A stretch of 64,000 nucleotides of DNA from Paracentrotus lividus (GCA_940671915.1 CALNVZ010003430.1:21105628-21169627); one strand, 5' to 3'. Shown: positions 23,133 to 36,158, counted from the first letter of the stretch. The notes: a model not told the origin generated them from the letters alone. Translations and numbers: made by a program.

Positions 23133-26100
23133 TCCTGTTTATGAAGCAGTGCCCTGGTTTATTTTATAATTTAAATTTGTTGCCCTGAATTTGTGATCTT
23201 GAAAGCAGTTAGGATTACGGATTTGTAGGAGTTTTAAATGCCCAATATCAATACTAATCTCTTGGAAAGCTACATGTTTTTCGTTTACTCCAAACTGGGA
23301 TAGAATTCTCTGCTCTAAATAACTTCATCTTGATTTGATCTAATTCTTGTTTAAGTTCAAGTATAACAACCCTATTATCAAAATGTACTTGACTTTATTT
23401 ACTAGTTGTTTAGAGGTAATGTGGAGTATTGTTATTGCATTTCAAAGGATCATTCACTTCTATTTTGTTTATTTTGCATTAGCTAGGTTATTTTGTTATT
23501 TCTTTTTCTTTTTAAGTTTAAAAAATGTTAAAAGTTGATTTAAAGGGAATTATGAAAACAAACAAAAAACAATGTGTTAAGTAAGGCTTCATTTTCAGTA
23601 AATCTGTGTTGTTTACCATACAAAGAGTACAAACATGTGAGGTTAAACACTTAATATGATAATGTTCTGGTATTGAAAAAAAGAAGAAGATATTTTCCAC
23701 TAAATTGGTTCACTTAAAAACAGTTCCGGTAGTCGAATGTAATGAAAATGAATAAATGAATTATTTCATTACACAGACTGGTGTGTTTTTCCCCCTCACT
23801 TTGTCCTCGTTAAAGCATTGCGTGGGAATTTCTCGGAAATTGTAGCTGTTTATGGAACATATTATTTTTGCAAGTGAATATGTTGTGCATTGATTGCTAA
23901 AATAACAAGCTGCATTTTCAATGAAGTTGGGTTAATTGAATCTCTAACATAGCTGGGTGGATGGAGGAAAGTCACATGCATTGAAAAGGGATTGTACAAC
24001 ATTTGTCCGTTTGTTGACATTGATCCTTTGCGCACCACATTATTTTTAGAGCAAAGAGTAGATTTTTCTATTCTCTCTCTTTTTTTTTATAACTAGACCC
24101 TTTTAACCCTAACCATTCCCCCAATGAAAAATCCTAGTTACGGGCCTTTCACCTCTTGTCTCCCAGGTACCTGTAAAAATAAATTAAAATTATCTTCTCT
24201 TTGTTTCTTAAAATAAAGATGATATTGTTTCTAGCAATATGACCTATATGCATGTACAGGATAACACCTCTCAAACTATTATAAACTCTTTTGTTTAACT
24301 TCCTTGGAAAAGGATATTGGGAAATCACTGAAACACAAATAAAGACCCTTGAGCTTCAGAGAAAAGCCCTTTAAACAGCGTCTTCAATGCAAATAGTCCT
24401 CTCGTTTATTGATACACTTTGCTCTGGGTCTAAAGCTCGCCTTCGTCCAAATAGGAGACTTGACAAGTTTCTGAAGCATTTATATTGTAGTTGTGTAAAC
24501 ACTAACTATCTTAATGATTGTACAGGGAGGGAAAGATAGTGCTCTGTATACGCTTATTGTAACATAAGCTTCCTCATATCATGGAAAAATACAATCTTGT
24601 AATGTAAACAATTTGCTGAAAAGATTTTTTGCAATTATGATATTCATAACTGTTGTTTGAAGTGCCTTGATAGTATCACGATCTGTATCCACAAATGTTT
24701 GTGTAAAAAGATGGCAATATGCAATTCAAGATCATAATCTAATTTAACTTTGTAATGTTTAGGGCCTACGCTTCAGCCCACATTATATTTGCATTCAAAA
24801 GGCATGACTCTTTGTTAATAAAGATAATTATAACAAATCAATGATAATTGTTTTGTGTAATCTAACACTTATCTGAAGATAGCACTAACTTCCAGGTATA
24901 GCAATGAAAATTAAGATCTTACTGCTGTATGTAACATAGATTCTATTAAATGATAAATGCTGTATGAAGTGCTGAATAAGTTATTATAAAAATCTAAACT
25001 GTTAGTGTCCGTTACATCTTCAGTTTTCGTTTTATCTTTGATATTTTTTACAAGGATATAAAATGACAAAACTATATATATCTCATGCTAGCTGCTATTT
25101 ATCATGCCAGATCAATAACAAACATGCAACTAATATCTGTAAATGAAATGCAAAACAATATAGGACCCTCTCAGAAATTGCTTTATTTATAACTTTTGTC
25201 TTATTTCATGTGTCAGCTTACCAGTAGTGAGATATGAATTATTACATGAAATTGATGATCCATGAAATTGATTTTCTCAGTACTAGTATCTGATTTTCTT
25301 TTATGTCCTCCGGAAAAACAAAAGACTGCATTTAATTTGCCCTATTAAAACCTTACGCTCGATACCAGTTGAGATTGATCTTCATAACAATAACATCATT
25401 AACAACAATTATATATTTGGAAAAAAAACTATGGTTTTGGGGGTCCTGCACGATTTGGTGATGAATTGAATTAGTTCTTTTCGAACCAAAAATAAATGTG
25501 TTTTCTTGGAATGGTTTCAATGATACTGACAAAAGACTTTTCTTTTCCCCTGTGATGTGTAATGTGAATGCTTTTTCTGTGGTGAAATATGAATACAGTA
25601 AACCACATAGAAACATAATTGACCTCTTTGTAATTTTAGAATGCTTTAATTTATTGTCTTTTTAAGGGTATACAATGATGTAGACCTAAACTAGCTTAGC
25701 AAAGTTTACCACTTTGCCCGCTCTTTCCTGTGTCTTTCGCAAAAAAAACTGTACAAATAAACTTACGATGTGCGGGAAGTGGTTTTCACCAAACAATGAT
25801 TTCCACATAACACAAACAAGTCACCATTATCATTACTTGCACATGACTGGACTTTATGACTCCATTATAACTCAAAATGATCATGGTTGATTTATTCTAT
25901 GGTGAGTTTATCTAGTGTTTTGTTATGTTTTCTTGTTCTGAATGTTGTGAACTGAAGTTTCTGTATCTCCCCCCCCCACATCACAATTCTTTCTCTCTCT
26001 CTCTTTAAAAATGTATCTCATCCCTCCCTCACTTGCCGAGGGATGTCCCCTTAACGAACTTCACCCAGTCTCCCCCCCCCCCCCCCCCCCCCGGCCCCCT

Positions 26101-27840
26101 TAGAAAAAAAAAAATTAAAATTAAATTTATTAATTAAATTTTTTTTTTTTTTAAGATTAAAATGAAAATACATGTTCGGTTTTGGGATGGGGGAGCAACC
26201 TTGGATCGTAATTCAATATCTTGCCCCTGTTTTATCATTTAGTGCGCATGCGCAAAATGTGGGAAATGATTTGAACACAGTGTGGACGCTCGGGTCGAAC
26301 ACAGTGTGAACGCTACATTTATAAATATTCCCTCAATGTTAACCCATACAATTCTAAAGCTGAAAGGGGGTTTCTACATAAACTCTATATAAACATAGGC
26401 ATATGTATTATATGTGTGTTGTATAAGTCAAATCACACTTGGTGGGTTAATCCTATAGTGAGAATAAGGACCCCGGATAGGGACCTCTCAGCATTACTGA
26501 ATCAATAATACAGACCTATTTCTGTGTTTGAATGGCCTGCACACTAGTGTTCTATTTACCCTACGTAACCCTTATGTGTATATTTATCTCACAAATACAA
26601 ACCAGAGTGGTTCCCAGAAAGCGCGATAACAAGAGGGAAGGCCTTTAGAAGTAAACATGGAGGGTTCTATTTTGAGGCTACTCTATTGATACACTCTACA
26701 TTGTTCTGAATGGGTAATGAGTTGATGGTGATTTGAACACCGTTTGGTCTACAACCTCTTGATCTAATTTTATCTATTCCCGTTTGGTCCACACAAGCAA
26801 GCATACCAGTCTACTATGTGTGATCAATCAGCTTAAAAACATCAATTACTGTGTATTAGACTATATGTTTTTTAATGTATTTAATGAGGCAGTCACATAA
26901 TTATACAAAGCATGGCCAAAGCGCCTGGGTGTGCGTTATACTCATTCGTCGAGCACTTAGCCAACGGTGTGCATTCGTTGCTTTGTCTATTCACAAATTT
27001 CAATGCGCTGGTCTTACGTTGTGTACATCATGTGATTGCCACATTTAAAAAAAAAATCAGTGTTAGTTTATTGGACATGTTTGTTATTTCTTCCTAACAA
27101 AGATTCTGCGAGGATCGAAAGCTCTGGCTCTTTTTGACTCTCTTTTTTTTTTTTAATAATAGTAATAAAAATAATGGTGGCGTAGCTCAACTAAGAAAGC
27201 TGGTTATTAGTATTTGTTATCAATCCATTTTTGGCGATACTGTCTTCACCTTTTGGTGTCAAACAAATCTTTGCTATCTATTTTTTTCTTGCTTAAATTA
27301 CAAGACAAGGTATAAGGCAAGGTATAAGATGGAGGAAAATACGACCTTTTGAAGTAAAAATCAGCAAAGCAGTGACCTTTTCGTTCTAATTTGAAAAGCG
27401 AAGTGATCCAGCACGTTACCCCCAAGCTTTGATCAATTCAATCTCTCTTCCATCCTTGCTGATACATGCTAATCCATGCTTCATCAAAAGCTTAATGTTC
27501 CCTCTCATTCATGACAAATTTGAGGGTAATATTCTATTTTTATCCATTTTTATCGTGTAAGTCACAAAGCATGTTGACGTCTGATGTGGACTATAATGTG
27601 GTCTATTTTCTTCATTACCTTGTTAAAATAGCCATATTTAGGAAAATGCTTATGCTGAGTGCTTTTGTTATATAGATATTTGTGGTGTCTTGGTTGAAAT
27701 ATGAAAATAATCATTATTAAAGATTAAAAGCATTTGTTCAGGCATTTCTAACAAATAGTCTAAAAACTGATTTTGGTTGAATTGATTTCAGTGAAGTTTT
27801 TCCTCTACTAAAATCGAGAGCTGTTTTTCCAAGATCCTTT
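23133..27840. other. Non-coding stretch
   Basis: No exon pair is recognisable. There are a C run of more than 20 at about 26071-26092 followed by A-rich and T-rich tracts, and a single TGCGCATGCGCA at 26243-26254 matching the NRF-1 consensus. A near-duplicate GAACACAGTGTG.ACGCT occurs at about 26274 and 26296. The remaining sequence is AT-rich and may be intergenic or intron upstream of the 29771 exon. Confidence 0.45.
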
Positions 27841-27847
27841 TCTTTAA

Positions 27848-28426
27848 AGGGGACCAATACCCAAGGAAATAACCACTTCTACACGAAAGAGCACAATGAG
27901 AGGAGCCATTAAAAAAAAGTTTGATCAAAATCGGTTATAAAATAAGAGAGTTACTGAAGTTTGAAAAGTCTTGTTGTACCTTCTATGGGGATCCTCAAAT
28001 TGGCAACATCGGCTTCAATATGGCCGATTTTATGGGCAACTCTCCACTTGTTTTGTACACAAATTTTCAGATTTCCCCCATTTTCTTTCAAAATATGTCT
28101 TATTTACATCTGAGCTCAAAATATGTCATGGGAAAATATATTTCACACAACATATGTTGAGCTCAGAAGGATACAAGATATATTTTGAAAGAAAATGGGG
28201 TAAATCTGAAAATTTGTGTACAAAACAAATTGAGAGTTGTCCCTAAAATCAGCCATTTTGAAGCCGATGTTGCCAATTTGAGGATACCCATAGAAGGTAC
28301 AACGAGACTTTTCAGACTACCATAACTCTCTTATTTTATAACCGATTTTGCTGAAACTTTTTTAATTGATCCTCTCATTATGATGTCACCTATAAAAGTA
28401 ATTATTTCCTTGGGTATTGGTTTCCT
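27848..28426. mobile_element. 579-bp foldback MITE flanked by TTAA
   Basis: The left end AGGGGACCAATACCCAAGGA mirrors the right end TCCTTGGGTATTGGTTTCCT. The arms stay complementary almost to the centre through TATAAAATAAGAGAGTTA, GGCAACATCGGCTTCAATATGG and TTTGTACACAAATTTTCAGA, meeting near 28130. TTAA occurs at 27844-27847 and 28427-28430. A TTAA duplication is known for piggyBac and Kolobok elements; which of these applies is not decidable here. The two ORFs inside are mirror by-products. Confidence 0.85.
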
Positions 28427-28430
28427 TTAA

Positions 28431-29770
28431 ATGATGGAAAATTATGTTTATTAAATGCTCAGTTTTGATCAATCCACAAACATGCTTATATCTTTTTCAT
28501 ATCATACATTATCAAAAATTGCATATAGATGTGTATATAAGCAATACAACAATATCTATTTTTAACCAACAAAACTGCTCAAGTGGTTTTGAGAGAATGT
28601 CTTTATCTGTAGCAATTCAGTTTCAAAACTCCATTAAACAATCTTGAGTGGCGAGCGGCAATCGCTACTGAGAACTTTGGAACATTATCGCTTAGAATAA
28701 TCTTATTATATGCTATTGTATCGCTATGATTGCTTTTATCTTCTTCCAGATGTTTTAAAATTAGGTTCCAAGGTACCATTATATGATAATAATTTGTTTG
28801 CTCTTCATATTTTTTTTTTGTAATCTTATTGAACCATTTAATAAAATCATCCAGGGTTGTAGTAATTGAACCCTTATATGATGTTGTTTTTCTTTTTTTC
28901 AATTTCGATATACCTGTGCTTTTAGGGACATATTTTATACTGCAAGCCTATGTTTCCTATCCTATATTTCTTATGTTTTCTCTGTTTTACAAGTACTTCA
29001 TAAGAGAGTGTTGTTTGTTTTACATTTAAAAAAAATAAGTTATTGTGTTTCAACTTTTGTTTGATATTTTGCAGCAGATCATGCCAAATCGCCAATTTGT
29101 TTTTATTATTCCTCCATCTACTATTTATTATAAATTATATAAACCATATTTATATGTTTTGTTAACAAATACTAGATAAAATGTTTGTAATGTTCGTATA
29201 TTACAAAAAAGAATGGAAAATTAATTAATTGATATATTAGCAAATATATTTGTGTACAGATATTTATGTGATTTTTTACAAAGTGGAGATATTTAGGAGG
29301 GCTTAATTTCACAGTTTGTGAGATATCTTCATTGCTATGAATAACCCTAGATTGAAGTGGAAATTTTCATGAAAACAAAACCTTCACAGAAATTTCAGCT
29401 TATACAAGCCTAAACAGCATGATTGAAAGAGGTAGGCCTATAGTCATATCTAACTATTTATTTTAGTTTTGAGGCACCATACTTTCCAGAAGTTTCTTCC
29501 AGAAATATGAGTTGGCCGGTAGTGGTCAGCTCAGCTCTGCGACCTGAATGTAATGACCCTAGGTTCTATTAACATAGTTGTGTCCAGTGTTTTTGTGACA
29601 TTCACGATTTCCAGAAGTAGATCAAATCTATTGTTTCATGCTCCTATGACCCCCTTAAATACAAACAATGTGGTCTACTAGTATGCCTATGATTTTCCAG
29701 GAAACTGCTCACCTGCATTATTTCACAATACTAACCACACACCTTTTCTCTTTACCTTTCCTGCTTTCAG
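28431..29770. other. Non-coding stretch ahead of the internal exon
   Basis: AT-rich with no further exon recognised. The last 40 bases form a good polypyrimidine tract (CACCTTTTCTCTTTACC then TTTCCTGCTTTCAG), so it is read as intron 3' end. Confidence 0.5.
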
Positions 29771-29889
29771 AGCTAAATCAGGAGGGGGTCCTACTGCCCC
29801 CAGCCAAGCCCAGCAGGCCCCACCCCAAGGCCCCAAGGACCCCCAGCAAGGTGCAAGGTCAAAAGGTCAAACAGACAGCCACCTTGGAG
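29771..29889 (+). CDS. Internal exon of an unidentified Pro/Lys-rich protein
   Basis: A 119-nt exon bounded by a strong acceptor (polypyrimidine tract then TTTCAG) and a consensus donor (GAG followed by GTGAGT). It is markedly GC-rich against AT-rich flanks. The open frame starts with a codon split after its first base (phase 1) and ends on a complete codon (phase 0). It encodes about 39 residues: (x)LNQEGVLLPPAKPSRPHPK, then APRTPSKVQGQKVKQTATLE. The peptide is basic and proline-rich, with RP.PK.P-type motifs that could bind SH3 domains, and is probably disordered. Its frame is compatible with the exon at 36578 by direct splicing, which is why I put both in one gene. I do not recognise the protein. 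Confidence 0.75.
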
Positions 29890-31009
29890 GTGAGTGCATT
29901 ATGTATTCTTTTTTTTTTAATGTGATAAAATAAAAAATAAATAAAAAAATAGGTCTTTTTGGTTCCTTCTATAGCAATGGAAAAACCTAGTTAGATCAAT
30001 TGTGATTCATCATATCAAAATGAAACACAAGTCACTGAGCAAGCAAAGAGTCAAGAAAATTAGCAAAATAGTACAAAAATGTCCAATTTTGGGTAAAGTA
30101 TTCTTTTGTTTTTTTCATCTTCTGTGCTTTTTTCTTTTTGTTTTGTTTTTCTTAAACTTGTCTCATTTTGATGTCTCATATGATGAATCACAATTTATAT
30201 TCACATTTGTTGGTGATTTCAGTTGAACTTCTTTTTCCTTTAGAAAATACAATTTCATTTTCGAAACTCAGGATAGCATATTGAGTACTCTTACTAGTCA
30301 CAGGTCCATATTTGTTTCTTCTTCTCTTCCTGTTTCTTGTTAACTGCGTTTTTCTTCATGTTCTTTATTTCTACTTTTTATGTTTCTGGTGTCATATAGA
30401 TTCTCTTTGAAAAGTCCTTCTCTGGATAATAGGTAAATAACTTAAATAAATATTCAAATAATCAAGTTGAAAATGATACATTCCACTCAATTTCATATTG
30501 CACGCAGTCATGCAGACTTAGAGCTTTTCGAAGCCTGTGATTGTTCTGCAACTTTTATTTCTAGATTATAATTTTTTATTTACATGCATGATACATAAGG
30601 GAAGAGAAACAATATCAAAACACAATACACATATTAATACTTATCATCTGTTTTTATAAGGGTGTTACGTTTATGGAAATTCTGATTTATTTCATTTCTG
30701 CTTTCTTCAAACATAATAATTAATATCAGGATTATATACACATTTAAACTTCTTGGTGAAGTAATGGATTATCATTATTGATATTTCCCCTCCCTTTTTT
30801 TTTTTGTCAGTAAAGTCATTTTTTAAGTTGTAAAGTGATGTCATTTACACCATCATCATACACGCCCGTCACTTATCATGCTCCATTCAAGTGGAAAGCA
30901 ACTCGAAATGAGTTTATGTAAAACATGGGAAAGCTATTCACTTTGCGAATAGGAGGATCTCCATATGTTAACCTTTAAAAATTCATGTCCCTTCTCATTC
31001 ATTGTCAGG

Positions 31010-31130
31010 GCCGCAGAGCGTTTTTGAAGTGAAGGGGCTGAACAGGCTTCACGTTTTTGTACACGTTTGCTTCATAAAGTGGAGGGGCTGCAGCCCCACT
31101 AGCCCCTGTGATTCCATGGCCCCTGATTTT
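31010..31130. repeat. Short GC-rich repeat with inverted CAGGGCC/GGCCCCTG ends
   Basis: CAGGGCCGCAGAGCG opens and ATGGCCCCTGA closes the segment. The inside repeats GTGAAGGGGCTG/GTGGAGGGGCTGCAGCCCC. It stands out from AT-rich intron and looks like a small dispersed repeat. Confidence 0.4.
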
Positions 31131-32791
31131 GACATTCATATTCTTTAATTTGTCTGTATATTGGCAGAAACATCTTATGGTAAAAACAAATTCAGAAAGT
31201 TTAACCTTCATATTTTTGACCAATTTGTTTTGGGATCATGTATTCATCTGCAAAATACATGTAGTTTATTCATAATGTTACTCTGAATGTGTCATAGTTA
31301 TCCCAAATATATGAAGCTGCATATCCTTTTCAATCATACATTTGTGCATTTTGCCTTTATCTAGAATGACCAGAATGCGAAAACATCACCAAATGTGAAT
31401 TCTTTAGTTGTTCATAAATAATAATAGCGTGAATAAAATTAACAAAATCAATAAATTGGCAATGCAAGAGGGATAAATACCACTTTGTTCAAATTGGCAA
31501 TTTTATAGCAATTAAAGCTGTAGGTGGTCCCAAATTTAGTGGTTTTCAGCATTTAACGTTCAAGTTTTCTCCCTTTTGTCACCTAATTCAAACCCATAAT
31601 AATGATTCACCACCTGGTCTATGACGCACTTTCATTAGGAATAAATCCCGCAATCTATTTTTTATTAGACCACAATGCTACAAATAGCACAATGAGTGAT
31701 ATACCAACAAGAAAAATAGAATTCTCAACCCCTTCTAAAGAACATGTACTTTGTTGTACAATTAAACCTCAATATTTGATGCATAAACCAAATGGTCAGA
31801 AATGTTACATTTTGACAAATGAATAAATAGTACTTTAAAATAAAAGAAAATTTACCTCCCCACCCCCCCTTTCTGGCACCTATTTTATTTTGAAGCCACG
31901 AGATCGAAATAACACAAATAGCACAAACAAAGACTTTCTTATTTTCTCACCATTATCCTTCCTTTTCTTATTTCATATTTTATATAATAATTTTGAATCG
32001 AGTCACACAAACGCACAAAAAGGACCGGAAATTAGTTATTTGAAATATATTGCTATGAAATGAATGCATTTTGCCACCATTTGCTACTTGTTGATAGTTG
32101 ATTGTGGGCGATTCAGAGCTCTATAAACTCCATCTTGGATGCCTACATCATGCAACTTTTCTTGAATCTTTGAAACAATTACAATGATGAGAATCTAACA
32201 AAACTCAGCTCTTGTCAGTATGACTTCTATCTGACATTCCGAAAAGAGAATGTAGGCTATGCGAAAGGCATGAGCTGAACCCAAGTAATATCATCCAGAT
32301 TTTTTCCATGGTTTATGACGATAATAGAGGCTCAGTCGGTCTATATTTATCCAACGATCCCAGGCCACAATTCTTCTAATTCATGACCAGTCGTATAGTC
32401 AGAAAATAGTTTCCTGGCATTCTCCTCCCAAAATAAATAATGCTAGGATGAGCAAAGGAATGACTGTTCTCTGAAATGTAATGTGTTTGCTATTTTACAG
32501 GGGGAATCTTAAAAAAGGAAACCCAATAATCCATATCACTCTCTGAATAATTATCATTATTCATGTCAAGGAAAAATGAAAGAAAAGTATTAGTGATGGT
32601 ATCCATCAAGGGACAATGAAGTTATGAATGATTAAAGTTTTATCATTTTGTTATGTCAATTATGAGCTGCTCTCTTATATATTGTTCCATGTGAATGCCA
32701 TAAAGTTGTCTTTATCATGATTTCTTGATGACTGAATATATCTATGTCATAAAGGCATGTACATGTATATAAACATGGATTTGATGATATA

Positions 32792-33197
32792 CAGTCTGTG
32801 TCAAAAAAAATGGTACAGTCAGAAAAAAAATATTTAGGTTTGAAATATTTTCAAATAATGTGTGTATGTGGTACCAAAATAAAGCCAAAAGATTTTCCTT
32901 GCTGATGCGCTTTGTTCTGTATAATTTGCTTTCGTAAAACAAAAGTTATGCTGAATTTTGAGCGACGAGGAACAAATCGAAATTGAGCATGGGACGGCGT
33001 GCGAAAAATGGATTTTTCTTGATTGTAGAAAACTAGTCATATTTCAAAAATTACAACACCAAATGTGATGAAAAAAATTGCAGGTGAAAGTCTGATCTTC
33101 ATGCTTTATGAAAATACCAAACAATAGCAGGCTGTGATTAATCTTCATACTATAAAAAAGAAATTTTCACTTGTACCATTTTATTTGACACAGACTG
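32792..33197. mobile_element. 406-bp mariner-like MITE
   Basis: CAGTCTGTGTCAAAAAAAAT followed by GGTACA at the left mirrors TGTACCATTTTATTTGACAC followed by AGACTG at the right. Ends beginning CAGT and rich in A are typical of mariner-type elements. TA precedes the left end; the right side shows CA, so one duplication base appears mutated. There is no transposase frame. Minus-strand ORFs inside are by-products. Confidence 0.75.
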
Positions 33198-33214
33198 CAA
33201 ATTTGCCGTACTTG

Positions 33215-33395
33215 ACCCAAGTGAGGTGAATGGGTACTGGTAGGAAGCAATTCCTTGAATGCTGTGAGCACCTTTCAGGGTAGCCTAGCTAAGCCGGGTA
33301 ATAATTAGTTAACACTATAAGCGCTTAGAAACACCAAGGTGGATATATGTATTAAGCGCTATATAAATGTAACTATTATTATTATTATTATTATA
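33215..33395 (+). mobile_element. SINE or LINE 3' fragment with GCGCTATATAAAT + (ATT)n tail
   Basis: It starts near CCCAAGTGAGGTGAATGGGT and ends AAGCGCTATATAAATGTAAC followed by seven or so ATT repeats. The GCGCTATATAA block and the ATT-type microsatellite also end the LINE fragment at 51862-52309. This is the pattern expected of L2/CR1-clade LINEs and of SINEs that borrow their 3' end. Confidence 0.65.
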
Positions 33396-33399
33396 TATC

Positions 33400-34215
33400 G
33401 AATCCACATGTTTTCCTTTGAAAAATGGCACTTCATGGAATTCACATTACAAAACATACAGGGAAGTAGCTTGTACATGTAAGTGACATCACAAAGCCAA
33501 AAGTTTAATTGTAATCATAAACTTCTTGTCCTTTCATGGATTTTTTTCGAACCTTTGCTCACATTTTCTTTTTATTCTTCTACTGTAAAAAAAATTCCAG
33601 GATGGATATTCCTTTTAACACAAATTCAATATCAGGTAGAACTCCTCTTTCGTATATTTTCACAAATGAGATCACGATTCTTGTTTCTCTGCTTCTAATC
33701 ATGCATTCTATCAAGGCCGTAAGCAAGTGTGTGGTAAACCTGAACATATGGATGTTATTCATTCTTTGAATAATTGAACATTTCAATTATTATGTATTGT
33801 AATTCAGAAATTTACCAAGAAAAGGGGGAAAACCCCTCAGTATAGTTCGTAATGTGCCCGGGAGAAGGGCACAAGTGCGTTCATGCGCGACCTAAAATGC
33901 TTTGAACAGACCAATTTAATCTGCCTTGGTCTTTGCTATGACATCTTGGACAAAGCAAGATTTATACTTCTATAATGATACTTTCATTTTTTCTCATCAG
34001 TATAGTTTCTTTAATCGTGCATTACTTTACCCCTGGTGACCTTTCGCCAGGAACAAAATTTATGTATCCACTTCGCGCACTTGCGCCCTTTTTCCGGGCA
34101 CGTGACGAATATATGCTTTTAAGGTTCTTCTTGAATATACAATGAGAAAACAGGACATTCTCTTAATGAGAATCAGAAACTGTGTTTAACTCATACGCTG
34201 TAGTACAGAGTCAAT
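33400..34215. other. Intronic stretch, no feature seen
   Basis: AT-rich with overlapping ORFs on both strands at 33480-33790 that look like chance. GGGCACAAGTGCG near 33869 and CGCGCACTTGCGCCC near 34074 are weakly inverted and could be the ends of an old repeat. Confidence 0.4.
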
Positions 34216-34218
34216 GCC

Positions 34219-34350
34219 ATCGGGGCCCATTGCATAAAGAGTTACTATTTTACTAACTTATTACCATTATAACGTAGCTCAACAGCCAATCAAAATGCAG
34301 TATTTCATTAAAGTTACCATTATAACAACTCTTTCTGCAATGGGCCCTGG
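34219..34350. mobile_element. ~130-bp palindromic MITE with GGGCCCATTGCA ends
   Basis: GGGGCCCATTGCATAAAGAG at the left mirrors CTCTTTCTGCAATGGGCCCT at the right. Inner arms share TTACCATTATAAC. The loop includes CAGCCAATCAAAATGC. Similar palindromes are widespread in animal genomes (from memory). Confidence 0.75.
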
Positions 34351-34639
34351 TTGTCACAAACACTTCCCCCTTATATTTTACAGGACTCAGCACTTTAGAA
34401 AAGATTGTCACAGGAATGGGGTGGTGTCCGGCAATGAAAGTTAAAAAAAAAAAAGTCACAAAAAATTACATATCGATAATGATCCATCATGATCCTTTTT
34501 GCATGCACTTAGTTTATACAAGTCTCACTCTAAACAAATCAGAATGGTTGTTTCAAATTTGCAATTTATCATAAAGTTTTTATGTCCCAAAGGTCTTAAA
34601 TTACACCAGATCCCTATTCGTAGTTTTAAGTCATGCAAA

Positions 34640-35275
34640 GGGCTAAAGGTGCTAGAGCACCCCGTAAGATTGGAAAATCAGCATACCTTTTGTACACAGA
34701 CCTTTTTAACGCACCCCGTAAAAATGCTAATAACCTTTTTTTTTTTTTTTTTTTTTTTTTTTGTTGGCTTGTCAGTTGTCCGAGACGGACTGCTGACCTG
34801 ACTCTACCCCTACATGTAGTACGTTTTGAATTCATAACGGCCGACGGCCAAAAATTTTCAACACCTACCCCCCCCCCCCTGCTTATCGGGTCATCCCACA
34901 AGACCGAGACCGACGGCCCATTAGTCCGACACTAGACAAAAAGGCCTATAAGACCAACGCTAAGCAAATAAAGACCCATAGACCGACGCTAGAACAAACA
35001 GGCCCACGAGACCGACACACAATATTGTAGTGTCGGTCTCGTGGGCCTGTTTGATCTAGTGTCGGTCTAGTGGGCTGTCGTCTCATGGGCCTAAATTGTT
35101 TATAGTCGATCTCGTTGGCCTATTTACTTTACTGTCGGACTCGTGGGTCGTCGGTCTCGTGGGTGTCGGTCTTGTGGGCTGTACCCCGCTTATCAGCCTG
35201 CCAACGGACTTGGAAAATTTTTTTAACTACCTTTGTGCACCCCGTTAAAATTCGTCTCTGGATCCGCGCCTGCAT
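34640..35275. repeat. Composite repeat with inverted ~35-bp minisatellite
   Basis: Left: GCACCCCGTAA occurs twice, then a long T run. Centre: a motif of the type GACCGACRCTAGA then GGCCCA recurs in one orientation from about 34918 to 35018 and in the opposite orientation from 35030 to about 35180. The innermost copies form a perfect 24+24-bp palindrome (34995-35018 with 35030-35053) around ACAATATTGT. Right: GCACCCCGTTAAAATTCG and CTCTGGATCCGCGCC close the element. All ORFs here are repeat-derived. Confidence 0.7.
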
Positions 35276-35412
35276 TATACTTCTGGAAATGTTTATTTGA
35301 ATGTTTTTTTTTTCATACCTCTCCAGGTTCATACATGTATGCATGATCCCTGGTATGAATATTGTATTTTACATAGGTCTGTAACCGCAGGCATGACACG
35401 TTTATATCATTA

Positions 35413-35763
35413 GGCCAAAAAAAAAAAATTGTTTGGTTGTCCTCGACCCCGACCCTCTGAAAACGGCCCGACCCGACCAACCTCTTTTTTTTTTTTTTTT
35501 TTTTCCACCCAAACGCCGAAAATACACAGCTCATATTATTTGTATATATTTTTCATAAAACAGTATTATAACATGTGTTATTTTCCATGCAGTCCCATTT
35601 ACATAATCAAGTAAAACGTAAAAGTGATCTCAAAAATGGAAAGTCATTCGTTTCTTTGTTTTTTCTTTGTTTTCAATGGAGGAAAAAAAAAAAACCTGAC
35701 CGACCGACCCGTTTTTGAAAAAAAGCATTCATTGGACAACCAAACAATTTTTTTTTTTGGCCT
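35413..35763. mobile_element. ~350-bp palindromic element with GGCC-poly(A) ends
   Basis: GGCC, an A run, then TTGTTTGGTTGTCC at the left mirrors GGACAACCAAACAA, a T run, then GGCC at the right. Inner arms also match (CCGACCAACC and a T run against GGAGG, an A run and CCGACCGACC). TTA lies beside both ends, suggesting a TWA-type duplication. Confidence 0.7.
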
Positions 35764-35827
35764 TTAGCTGAGAGCAGCATGGTCTCAACAAAACCATTCT
35801 TTTTTTTTTAGCTAGGTATATTATTGA

Positions 35828-36158
35828 GAATCAATAGTCATTGTCAAGAACATGTTGAAAAGGCTGTGCCTTTATCAAAGTCACCTGATACAATGTTCCC
35901 AACTGGTCATGCACCTCCCTGTGCATGGTCTGCTTTGGACTTTAGAGAAAATCCTTGCATCAGATACAGGGATGGGCATGGTTTTTTCAAGCATGCAGGA
36001 GCAAGGTGGCCATACTCCTGCATCGGCTATGTCACATTACAAGGAATCACAGGAGTTTGCAGCGGCCCTATAACGGCTGCAGGACTCCTACTTGGAAAAA
36101 ACACACACGATCAGTTGTGACCATAGCATATGTAAGGGCATTTACAGTATGGGGACAT
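35828..36158 (+). pseudogene. Coding-like relic interrupted by one stop
   Basis: The frame from 35828 is open to a stop at 36074-36076 region and then runs on in the same frame to 36158. The distal part has protein-like composition: LEKILASDTGMGMVFSSMQE, then QGGHTPASAMSHYKESQEFA, then after the stop RLQDSYLEKTHTISCDHS. No good splice boundaries frame it. It could be a decayed transposase or retroposed fragment, or chance. I cannot name a family. Confidence 0.25.

Noticed and set aside
26243..26254. NRF-1 site as a promoter marker
   Set aside because: A single isolated match without CpG-rich context, 5' exon or other promoter features.
34499..34935. Overlapping ~100-codon ORFs on both strands
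   Set aside because: They read through a T run and repeat sequence; not genes.
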